DNA of 64,000 nucleotides from Planomonospora parontospora. GTDB lineage: Bacteria; Actinomycetota; Actinomycetes; Streptosporangiales; Streptosporangiaceae. The notes under the pieces are model-generated. The model made no database searches. It saw only the letters and a program-made list of their open reading frames with translations, and had not been told where the DNA came from. A program made the position numbers and the translations under genes. Shown piece by piece: positions 35,390 to 42,603 of the stretch (its first letter is position 1; each line of letters opens with the position of its first letter). The stretch is from NCBI GenBank assembly GCA_014647935.1, contig BMQD01000003.1, positions 1 to 64,000 of the forward strand, given 5' to 3'.

Positions 35390-36346
35390 ATGACTACTCC
35401 GCTCGCTGACGTGGCCTCGTCCGACGCCACGCTGCGAGCCTTCCTGCACGGCCTGCCCGGTGTCGACCGGGTGGGCGCGGACCAGCGAGCCGCGATGCTC
35501 GGTACCCGGTCGATCAAGACGACCGCCAAGGCGGAGGCGATCGACCTGGCCATCCGCATGGTGGACCTGACGACCCTGGAGGGCGCGGACACGCCCGGCA
35601 AGGTCCGCGCGATGTGCGCCAAGGCCGTCCACCCCGATCCGAGCGACCCGTCCGTGCCCAAGGTGGCCGCGGTCTGCGTCTATCCCGACCTGGTCGCCCT
35701 GGCGGTGGACGCGCTCGCGGGCTCCGGCGTGAAGGTGGCCAGCGTCGCCACCGCGTTCCCGAGCGGGCGCTCGTCGCTGGACGTCAAGGTCGCCGACACC
35801 GCGCTCGCGGTGGCCGCCGGCGCCGACGAGATCGACATGGTCATCGACCGGGGCGCGTTCTTGTCGGGCGGCTACTCGAAGGTCTTCGAGGAGATCGCCG
35901 CGATCAAGGCCGCCTGCGCCCGCCCCGGAGGCGAGCACGACGCGCACCTCAAGGTGATCCTGGAGACCGGCGAGCTCGCGACCTACGACAACGTACGGCG
36001 TGCGTCCTGGCTGGCGATGCTGGCCGGCGCCGACTTCATCAAGACCTCCACGGGCAAGGTCCAGCCCGCCGCGACGCTCCCGGTGACGCTGATCATGCTG
36101 GAGGCGGTCCGGGACTTCCTGGCGGCGACCGGCCGCAAGGTCGGGGTGAAGCCCGCGGGCGGCATCCGGACGACCAAGGACGCGATCAAGATGCTCGTCC
36201 TGGTCAACGAGACCGTCGGCGAGGGCTGGCTGGATCCCGACTGGTTCCGCCTGGGCGCCTCCACCCTGCTCAACGACCTGCTGATGCAGCGCCAGAAGAT
36301 GGCGACCGGCCGGTACGCGGGCCCCGACTACTTCACCCTGGACTGA
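35390..36346 (+). CDS. deoC: Deoxyribose-phosphate aldolase
   Basis: 318 aa from ATG 35390 (an in-frame GTG is at 35378). Splits 2-deoxyribose-5-phosphate into acetaldehyde and glyceraldehyde-3-phosphate. Class I aldolase barrel: MVDLTTLEGADTPGKVRAMCAKA (part), DEIDMVIDRGAFLSG, Schiff-base region ADFIKTSTGK, and KVGVKPAGGIRT. Followed after 4 bp by an aldehyde dehydrogenase, which would oxidise the acetaldehyde; a nucleoside-salvage operon. Confidence 0.94.
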   Translation: MTTPLADVASSDATLRAFLHGLPGVDRVGADQRAAMLGTRSIKTTAKAEAIDLAIRMVDLTTLEGADTPGKVRAMCAKAVHPDPSDPSVPKVAAVCVYPDLVALAVDALAGSGVKVASVATAFPSGRSSLDVKVADTALAVAAGADEIDMVIDRGAFLSGGYSKVFEEIAAIKAACARPGGEHDAHLKVILETGELATYDNVRRASWLAMLAGADFIKTSTGKVQPAATLPVTLIMLEAVRDFLAATGRKVGVKPAGGIRTTKDAIKMLVLVNETVGEGWLDPDWFRLGASTLLNDLLMQRQKMATGRYAGPDYFTLD

Positions 36347-36350
36347 GGCG

Positions 36351-37775
36351 ATGTTCGAGTACGCACCGGCACCCGAGTCCCGCGACGTCGTCGACGTCAA
36401 GTCGTCCTACGGCCTGTTCATCGACGGCGAGTTCACCGACGGGGCGGGCGCCGCCTTCAAGACGATCAACCCCGCGACCGAGGAGACCCTGGCCGAGGTG
36501 GCCGCGGCCTCCGAGGCCGACGTGGACCGCGCCGTCCGGGCCGCGCGCAGGGCGTTCGGCACCTGGTCGGCGATGCCCGGCTCCGAGCGGGCCAAGTACC
36601 TGTTCCGGATCGCCCGCATCATCCAGGAGCGCTCGCGCGAGCTGGCGGTGCTGGAGACGCTGGACAACGGCAAGCCGATCCGCGAGGCGCGCGACGTGGA
36701 CCTGCCGCTGGTCGCCGCGCACTTCTTCTACTACGCGGGCTGGGCCGACAAGCTCGGCCACGCCGGCTACGGCCCGGACCCGAAGCCGCTGGGCGTGGCC
36801 GGCCAGGTCATCCCGTGGAACTTCCCGCTGCTCATGCTGGCCTGGAAGGTCGCCCCGGCGCTGGCCTGCGGCAACACGGTGGTGCTCAAGCCCGCCGAGA
36901 CGACGCCGCTGACCGCCCTGCTCTTCGCGGAGATCTGCCGGCAGGCCGACCTCCCGCCCGGCGTGGTGAACATCGTCACCGGCGCGGGGGAGACCGGCGC
37001 GGCCGTGGTGAACCACCCGGACGTGAACAAGGTCGCCTTCACCGGTTCCACCGAGGTCGGCCGCCTGATCGCGCGCAGCGTCGCGGGCTCCGGCAAGAAG
37101 GTCACCCTGGAGCTGGGCGGCAAGGCCGCCAACATCGTCTTCGACGACGCCGCGATCGACCAGGCCGTCGAGGGCATCGTCGACGGCATCTTCTTCAACC
37201 AGGGCCACGTCTGCTGCGCGGGCTCCCGGCTGCTGGTCCAGGAGTCGGTCGCGGACGAGCTGCTGGAGGCGCTCAAGCGCCGCCTGAGCAGGCTCCGGCT
37301 CGGCGACCCGCTGGACAAGAACACCGACATCGGCGCGATCAACTCCGCGGAGCAGCTCGCCCGGGTCCGCGAGCTGTCGGACATCGGCGAGGCCGAGGGC
37401 GCCGAGCGCTGGTCCCCGGCGTGCGAGCTCCCCGGCCGGGGCTTCTGGTTCCCGCCGACGATCTTCACCGGGGTCGCCCAGTCGCACCGGATCGCCCGCG
37501 ACGAGGTCTTCGGCCCAGTCCTGGCCATGCTGACCTTCCGCACCCCGGCCGAGGCCGTGGAGAAGGCCAACAACACCCCGTACGGCCTGTCGGCCGGCGT
37601 CTGGACGGAGAAGGGCTCGCGCATCCTGTGGATGGCCGACCGGCTCCGCGCGGGCGTGGTGTGGGCCAACACCTTCAACAAGTTCGACCCCACCTCGCCG
37701 TTCGGCGGCTACAAGGAGTCCGGCTACGGCCGGGAGGGCGGACGGCACGGGCTGGAGGCGTATCTCGATGTGTGA
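36351..37775 (+). CDS. NAD(P)-dependent aldehyde dehydrogenase
   Basis: 474 aa. Full ALDH fold: cofactor motif VIPWNFPLLMLAWKVAPALA, FTGSTEVG, catalytic Glu in LELGGKA, catalytic Cys in GHVCCAGSRL, and EVFGPVLAM. Four bp after deoC, so it probably oxidises the acetaldehyde released by DeoC. A second, incomplete ALDH gene follows after ~190 bp. Confidence 0.93.
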   Translation: MFEYAPAPESRDVVDVKSSYGLFIDGEFTDGAGAAFKTINPATEETLAEVAAASEADVDRAVRAARRAFGTWSAMPGSERAKYLFRIARIIQERSRELAVLETLDNGKPIREARDVDLPLVAAHFFYYAGWADKLGHAGYGPDPKPLGVAGQVIPWNFPLLMLAWKVAPALACGNTVVLKPAETTPLTALLFAEICRQADLPPGVVNIVTGAGETGAAVVNHPDVNKVAFTGSTEVGRLIARSVAGSGKKVTLELGGKAANIVFDDAAIDQAVEGIVDGIFFNQGHVCCAGSRLLVQESVADELLEALKRRLSRLRLGDPLDKNTDIGAINSAEQLARVRELSDIGEAEGAERWSPACELPGRGFWFPPTIFTGVAQSHRIARDEVFGPVLAMLTFRTPAEAVEKANNTPYGLSAGVWTEKGSRILWMADRLRAGVVWANTFNKFDPTSPFGGYKESGYGREGGRHGLEAYLDV

Positions 37776-37966
37776 ATACCGGAGGTCGGGGCCCGGCGGC
37801 TCCAGGGCCCGCCGGTCCCAGAGCACCCGGGGCCACGGTTTCGCCCGCGCCGGTCGCCCGGCGCTGCGGGGCTGGTTCGCCCACCGGTGCGGGGTGAGCC
37901 GCTGCGGCCAGGTCTTCGTGCCGGTACGGCTGGCACAGCAGCAGAGCACGTGGAGAGGGCGCGGAA

Positions 37967-39064
37967 ATGACTGAGGCGGAGCAGCCGGGCAAGGACCTGC
38001 CGGGCAGGGACCAGCCGGGCAGGGCGCGGGCGGACGAGGCGCCGGACGGGCGCCGATCCGGCGCGCCGGGCCGGGCGGGGAAGCCGGGCGCCGGGAAGTC
38101 CGGCGCGGGGAGGATCGGCGTCGCGGACTCGGGTGAGTCGGCGTCCGTTGGGGCGGCGTCCAGAGAGTCGGCGTCCGGCGAGCCGGCGTCCGGCGAGCGC
38201 GGGAACTCGCGGGAGTCCGCCCGGCTGGCCGTGCGCAAGACGTACAAGCTGTACATCGGCGGGGCGTTCCCGCGGTCGGAGAGCGGAAGGTCCTACCCCG
38301 TGGCCTCCTCTGAGGGCGAGTTCCTGGCCAACGCCTCGAAGGCCTCCCGCAAGGACGCCCGCGACGCGGTCGTCGCGGCCCGCAAGGCCTTCGGCGGCTG
38401 GTCGGGCGCGACGGCCTACAACCGGGGGCAGATCCTCTACCGGATCGCCGAGATGCTGGAGGGCCGCCGGGCGCAGTTCGCCGCGGAGCTGGCCGACACC
38501 GGCGCCGGGCGGCCCGGCGAGGCCGTGGACGCGGCGGTCGACCGGCTGGTCTGGTACGCAGGGTGGTCGGACAAGATCACCTCAGTGGCGGGGGCGGCCA
38601 ACCCGGTCGCCGGGCCGTACTTCAACCTCTCCTCGCCGGAGCCGACCGGCGTGGTCGCGGTGGTCGCGCCGGACGAGCCGCTGCTGGGGCTGGTCTCGGT
38701 GATCGCCCCGGTGATCGTCACCGGCAACACGTGCGTGGTGGTCGCCAGCGAGCGGGCGCCGCTCCCGGCGATCACGCTGGCCGAGGTGCTCGCCACCTCG
38801 GACCTGCCCGGCGGCGTGGTGAACGTCCTCACCGGCTCGGTGAAGGAGCTCGCCCCGTGGCTGGCCGCGCACATGGACGTCAACGCGATCGACCTCACCG
38901 GCGTGGCCGACGCGGAGCTGGCGGTGACGTGCGAGCAGGCCGCGGCGGAGAACCTCAAGCGGGTGCTCCGCCCGTCCGACCCGGACTGGTCGGCCGACCC
39001 CGGCGTCCGCCGGATGACGGCCTTCCTGGAGACCAAGACGGTCTGGCACCCGACGGGCGTCTGA
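37967..39064 (+). CDS. Aldehyde-dehydrogenase-like protein lacking the catalytic domain
   Basis: 365 aa. Residues 1-85 are low-complexity (Gly/Ala/Ser/Asp, ESASG/EPASGE repeats). From ~87 the sequence follows the ALDH N-terminal and cofactor-binding half (YKLYIGGAFPRSESGRSYPV; VAVVAPDEPLLGLVSVIAPVIVTGNTCVV, in part) and then ends shortly after a short replacement of the FTGS region. There is no catalytic Cys, no LELGGK motif and no C-terminal half. It is therefore a pseudoenzyme or a structural partner of the preceding ALDH. The frame is clean, with no nearby rescue frame. Confidence 0.8.
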   Translation: MTEAEQPGKDLPGRDQPGRARADEAPDGRRSGAPGRAGKPGAGKSGAGRIGVADSGESASVGAASRESASGEPASGERGNSRESARLAVRKTYKLYIGGAFPRSESGRSYPVASSEGEFLANASKASRKDARDAVVAARKAFGGWSGATAYNRGQILYRIAEMLEGRRAQFAAELADTGAGRPGEAVDAAVDRLVWYAGWSDKITSVAGAANPVAGPYFNLSSPEPTGVVAVVAPDEPLLGLVSVIAPVIVTGNTCVVVASERAPLPAITLAEVLATSDLPGGVVNVLTGSVKELAPWLAAHMDVNAIDLTGVADAELAVTCEQAAAENLKRVLRPSDPDWSADPGVRRMTAFLETKTVWHPTGV

Positions 39065-39089
39065 CCCTTTCCCGCCGCGTCCTGCCCGT

Positions 39090-40496
39090 TCAGAGGGGCG
39101 GGGCGTGGCGGGGCCAGGGGCGGGCGGCCTCGATCCGGGCCGCCAGGGTGAGCAGCTGGGCCTCGCCGCCGGGGGCGGCGACGAGCTGGACGCCGATGGG
39201 CACGCCGGTGGAGTGCCTGCCGTACGGGACGGTCATGGCGGGCCAGCCGGCCAGGTTCCAGGGGGCGGTGGCGGGGGCGTAGGCCAGGTTGACGCGGACG
39301 TTGGCCAGCAGGCCGCGCTCGCCCCAGCGGGCGGCGGGCGGCGGGACCGCGGCGAGCGCCGGGGTGACGAGCACGTCGGCGTTGCCGAACCACTGGTCGG
39401 CGCCGTGGGCCCGCCATCGGTCGCGACCCCTGGACCCGTCCAGGCCGAACCGGGCGAGGAGCCTCCCCGCGCGGGCCAGGGCCTTGGTGCGCCGTTCCAG
39501 CCTGCGGCGGTCGAGGCCCGCGACGTCCTCGCGGGCGCACGCGAACCAGGCGGCCACCGCGGCGGAGCCGAGCCAGACGGGCAGCCGGGTGCCGTGCTCC
39601 ACGACCGTGTGCCCGGCCTCGCCGAGGGTGCGCGCGGCGTCGGTCACCGCCCGCTGGAACTCCTCGTCCACCGCGAACCCCGGCGGGAGCGGCAGCGGCG
39701 CGACGGCGACCCGGAGCCGCACCGGCTCGGACGGGAGCAGCCCGCCCGGATAGTCGTCGATCGTCTCCCCCACCCGCAGGGACTCGATCCGGTCCGGCGT
39801 GGCCAGGGACATGTCGCCGGCCATCACGGCGAGGGCGAGGGCCAGGTCGGTCACCGTCGTGGCGAGCGGGCCGTTCTCCGACATGGCGTGCCAGTCGTGC
39901 TCCGGCGGCGGGACCAGCCCGTGGCCGGGCTTGATCGTGACGAGGCCGCAGCAGGCGGCCGGGATGCGCAGCGAGCCGAGCCCGTCGTTGCCGTGGGCCA
40001 GCGGGACCATCCCCGCCGCCACGGCCGCGGCGCTCCCGCCGGACGAACCGCCGGGGGTGCGGGCGGGGTCCCAGGGGTTGCGCGCCGTGCCGTACACGCT
40101 GTCGGAGAACCCGGCCAGGCAGAGCTCCGGCACGTTGGTGATCCCGACGACCACCGCGCCCGCCGCGCGGAGCCTGGCCACCACGGGGTGGTCCTCGGGC
40201 TCGGGGGCGCCGGAGGTGGCGGCCGAGCCGTTGCGGAGCGCCTCACCGCGGACCGCGACGTTGTCCTTGACCGCCACGGGCACCCCGGCGAGCGGCAGCT
40301 CCGCGAGGTCCTCGCGCTCCTGTACGGCGTGCGCCTCGGCGAGCGCGGCCTCGGCGCGGACCGTGCGGAACGCCCCGATGCGCCCGTCGCGTTCGGCGAT
40401 CGCGCCGAGGTGCTCTTCGACGACCCGCGGAGCCGTGGCCTTTCCCTGCCGCACGGCCTCCGCGATCTCCGCTGCGGATCTCCCCACCCACGACAT
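39090..40496 (-). CDS. Amidase-signature family amidase
   Basis: 468 aa. Ser-cisSer-Lys hydrolase: Lys77 in PVAVKDNV, cis-Ser at ~151-152 in GGSSGGSAAAVA, nucleophile Ser ~175 in GNDGLGSLRIPA. The nucleophile loop reads GLGS rather than the usual GGS. Related to GatA but smaller and away from gatCB, so a general amidase; substrate unknown. Convergent with the ALDH-like gene. Confidence 0.9.
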   Translation of the reverse strand: MSWVGRSAAEIAEAVRQGKATAPRVVEEHLGAIAERDGRIGAFRTVRAEAALAEAHAVQEREDLAELPLAGVPVAVKDNVAVRGEALRNGSAATSGAPEPEDHPVVARLRAAGAVVVGITNVPELCLAGFSDSVYGTARNPWDPARTPGGSSGGSAAAVAAGMVPLAHGNDGLGSLRIPAACCGLVTIKPGHGLVPPPEHDWHAMSENGPLATTVTDLALALAVMAGDMSLATPDRIESLRVGETIDDYPGGLLPSEPVRLRVAVAPLPLPPGFAVDEEFQRAVTDAARTLGEAGHTVVEHGTRLPVWLGSAAVAAWFACAREDVAGLDRRRLERRTKALARAGRLLARFGLDGSRGRDRWRAHGADQWFGNADVLVTPALAAVPPPAARWGERGLLANVRVNLAYAPATAPWNLAGWPAMTVPYGRHSTGVPIGVQLVAAPGGEAQLLTLAARIEAARPWPRHAPPL

Positions 40497-40544
40497 ATAC
40501 CGAGTGTGGTCCTGCGGGCACTCCGAGGGGAAGCGCCCTATGTC

Positions 40545-40727
40545 TCAATCGGGTGACTTGTCGTCCTCCGGCGACCTGCGCGGCTCGCGGCCCGCCTCCT
40601 TGAGCGCCCGGCGCAGGGCGTACTCGATTTGGGCGTTGATGCTGCGCAGGTCGTCGGCCGCCCACCTGGCGATCGCCTCGTAGACGGCCGGATCGAGCCG
40701 GAGCAGGAGCTTCTTGCGCTCCGGCAT
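40545..40727 (-). CDS. Arc-type ribbon-helix-helix protein
   Basis: 60 aa from ATG 40727, two bases after the SPFH gene stop (TGACCATG). KKLLLRLDPAVYEAIARWAADDLRSINAQIEYALRRAL (in part) is the Arc-like RHH pattern: a beta strand followed by two helices. Likely DNA-binding; the long palindrome upstream of the operon is a candidate target. No toxin gene adjoins it. Confidence 0.82.
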   Translation of the reverse strand: MPERKKLLLRLDPAVYEAIARWAADDLRSINAQIEYALRRALKEAGREPRRSPEDDKSPD

Positions 40728-40729
40728 GG

Positions 40730-41593
40730 TCAGGAGTAGAGACTGCCGGCGTTGACCACCGGCTGGGTCGCCCGGTCGCCGCACAGGACGACCAGGAGGT
40801 TGGAGACCATCTGCGCCTTCCGCTCCTCGTCCAGATCCACCACGCCCTCCTCGGCCAGCCTGTCCAGCGCCAGCCGGACCATGCCCACGGCGCCGGCCAC
40901 GATGTGCGTGCGGGCCGCGACGACCTGGGCGGCCTGCTGGCGGACCAGCATCGCCTGGGCGATCTCCGGAGCATAGGCGAGATGGGTGATCCGCGCCTCC
41001 AGGACCTCGACACCGGCGAGCTCGGTGCGCTCGCGCAGTTCGGCGGTGAGCTCCCCGGCGACCTCGGCGCCGTCGCGCAGGCTGGTCCGGCCCTCCTCGT
41101 GGGCGTCGTAGGGGTGGCTGGTGGCGAGGTGGCGGACGGCCGCCTCGGACTGGATCGCGACGTACTCCTCGTAGTCGTCGACGGAGAAGGCGGCCTTGGC
41201 GGTGTCGGTGACCTTGTAGACGACGACCGCGGCGATCTCGACCGGGTTGCCGTCGGCGTCGTTGACCTTGAGCTTGGCCGTCTCGAAGTTGCGCACCCTC
41301 AGGGTGACGTGCTGCTTGGTGGTGAACGGCAGGACCCACTGGAATCCCGTCTCCTTCACCGTGCCGACGTAGCGGCCGAGGAACTGCACGACCTTCGCCT
41401 CGTTGGGGTTGACCACGGTGAACCCGCTGAGCAGGACGAGCGCGGCGAGGCCCCACGGGCCCACGGTGCCGAGCAGCGCCACGATCGAGTCGGTCCACCC
41501 GGCCGACACCACGACCGCCGCCAGCACCGCGCCCAGCACCAGCAGGCCGAGCAGGACGATGAAGCCGTTGACCCGGAATGCACGTCGTTCCAT
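40730..41593 (-). CDS. SPFH/Band 7 domain membrane protein
   Basis: 287 aa from ATG 41593 with AGAGGTGGG upstream. Two N-terminal transmembrane segments (~8-30, 38-58), then [30 protein letters not shown] opening the SPFH domain and an Ala/Gln-rich helical part ([20 protein letters not shown]). Flotillin/HflK-like membrane-organising proteins; precise role unknown. First gene of the SPFH-RHH operon. Confidence 0.88.
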   Translation of the reverse strand: MERRAFRVNGFIVLLGLLVLGAVLAAVVVSAGWTDSIVALLGTVGPWGLAALVLLSGFTVVNPNEAKVVQFLGRYVGTVKETGFQWVLPFTTKQHVTLRVRNFETAKLKVNDADGNPVEIAAVVVYKVTDTAKAAFSVDDYEEYVAIQSEAAVRHLATSHPYDAHEEGRTSLRDGAEVAGELTAELRERTELAGVEVLEARITHLAYAPEIAQAMLVRQQAAQVVAARTHIVAGAVGMVRLALDRLAEEGVVDLDEERKAQMVSNLLVVLCGDRATQPVVNAGSLYS

Positions 41594-41618
41594 GAATCCC
41601 ACCTCTGCTATCGGGGGT

Positions 41619-41644
41619 CTATCGAAGTGATATCACTACGATAG
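41619..41644. promoter_or_regulatory. 26-bp near-perfect palindrome upstream of the SPFH gene
   Basis: Arms CTATCG and CGATAG surround a perfect AGTGATATCACT centre, with a single mismatched position on each side. It starts 25 bp upstream of the SPFH ATG, in promoter position. The Arc-like RHH protein encoded in the same operon is the obvious candidate binder (inference). Confidence 0.7.
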
Positions 41645-41813
41645 CCCATGGGGCGGCGGTGCGCGCAAGCCGTACGGTGGGCGAGCGGTGCGAGGGGTGG
41701 CGGTGCGCGAGCCGTACGGCGGGCGGGGTGCGCGAGCGGTGCGGCGGGCGGCCTCCCCGGCCGGGCACGGGCCTGCAAGTGAGTCCCAAGTGCGCCCCCG
41801 CACACTGGGAGGC

Positions 41814-42515
41814 ATGTGGTTCCTCGATCGCACGGCACGCCAGCTACGACGTCATCCCGCCCTGCTCACCTACCGGCCCCCGGAGCCGGCCCGGTTGGAG
41901 GGCCTGCTCCGCCAGTACGACCCCGACCTGACGTCGTCGGGGGACTGGTTCGTCGTGCGGGGGACCCGGGTCCGCTGGGCCGAGCTCACCGAGGGCCTCG
42001 CCGCCAGGGCGCGCGTGCCCGCGGACCGGCGCGGGGCGATCATCGCCTGCGGCGGCGGGCACCGGACCGCGGGGACCTTCCTGCTGAACGGCCTGGCCAG
42101 CCGGATGGGCGGGGCGCTGTACCCGCCGGAGGAGCACGACGACCAGGTGGACGTCGAGGTGAACCTGGGCGGGCGCGCCGCGCTCGACTGCGAGGAGGTG
42201 GCCCACCTGGTGCGCCCGGTCCTCGGCGAGCGGGCCGTCGAGCACGACCACGACCTGGGCCTGTGCCGGGTCGGCGGCAAGGACGAGCGCCTCCAGGTGC
42301 ACTACAGCCATCCGGAGCCCGGCTGGACGGACGGCACCGACCACCTGGTCGACCTGGAGCTCCGCCCCGACGGCCCGGACGACCCGGAGCTGGAACGCCT
42401 CTACCAGGCCGCCGTGGCCCTCGCCGCGGCCCTCGGCGGCACCATCCGCTCCAGGGACATGCCCGTCACCCGGTTCGAGGACATCGTCCCCACCCGGGAC
42501 CGCCTGCCCGTCTGA
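41814..42515 (+). CDS. Hypothetical protein
   Basis: 233 aa from ATG 41814. The GGGAGG motif ends only 1 bp before the ATG, so GTG 41790 is an alternative start. Soluble, acidic, no signal. Visible: MWFLDRTARQLRRHPALLTYR, GAIIACGGGHRTAGTFLLNGL, PVLGERAVEHDHDLGLCRVGG, HYSHPEPGWTDGTDHLVDLEL. I do not recognise the family. Preceded by short repeats of GAGCCGTACGG; its stop codon is the first bases of an 18-bp tandem repeat. Confidence 0.7.
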   Translation: MWFLDRTARQLRRHPALLTYRPPEPARLEGLLRQYDPDLTSSGDWFVVRGTRVRWAELTEGLAARARVPADRRGAIIACGGGHRTAGTFLLNGLASRMGGALYPPEEHDDQVDVEVNLGGRAALDCEEVAHLVRPVLGERAVEHDHDLGLCRVGGKDERLQVHYSHPEPGWTDGTDHLVDLELRPDGPDDPELERLYQAAVALAAALGGTIRSRDMPVTRFEDIVPTRDRLPV

Positions 42516-42602
42516 CGGCCTGGGACCGTCTGACGGCCTGGGACCGTCTGACGGCCTGGGACCGTCTGACGGTCCGGGAGCGCCTGACGGTCCGGGGGCG
42601 GG
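42513..42602. repeat. Five tandem 18-bp repeats forming small hairpins
   Basis: Unit TGACGGCCTGGGACCGTC: three exact copies (42513-42566) and two diverged ones (42567-42602). Each unit has GACGG...CCGTC arms. The array fills the gap between a plus-strand stop codon (part of copy 1) and the convergent hrpB stop, so it may act as a composite terminator or mRNA 3' end stabiliser. Confidence 0.85.
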
Positions 42603-42603
42603 C

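Noticed and set aside
39064-39300. Frameshifted remainder of the second ALDH
   Set aside because: No ALDH C-terminal motifs in any frame downstream; the DNA is the convergent amidase gene.
40545-40727. Antitoxin of a toxin-antitoxin pair
   Set aside because: RHH fold fits, but the partner is an SPFH membrane protein and no toxin-like ORF adjoins it.
42513-42602. CRISPR array
   Set aside because: 18-bp head-to-tail repeats without spacers and no cas genes.
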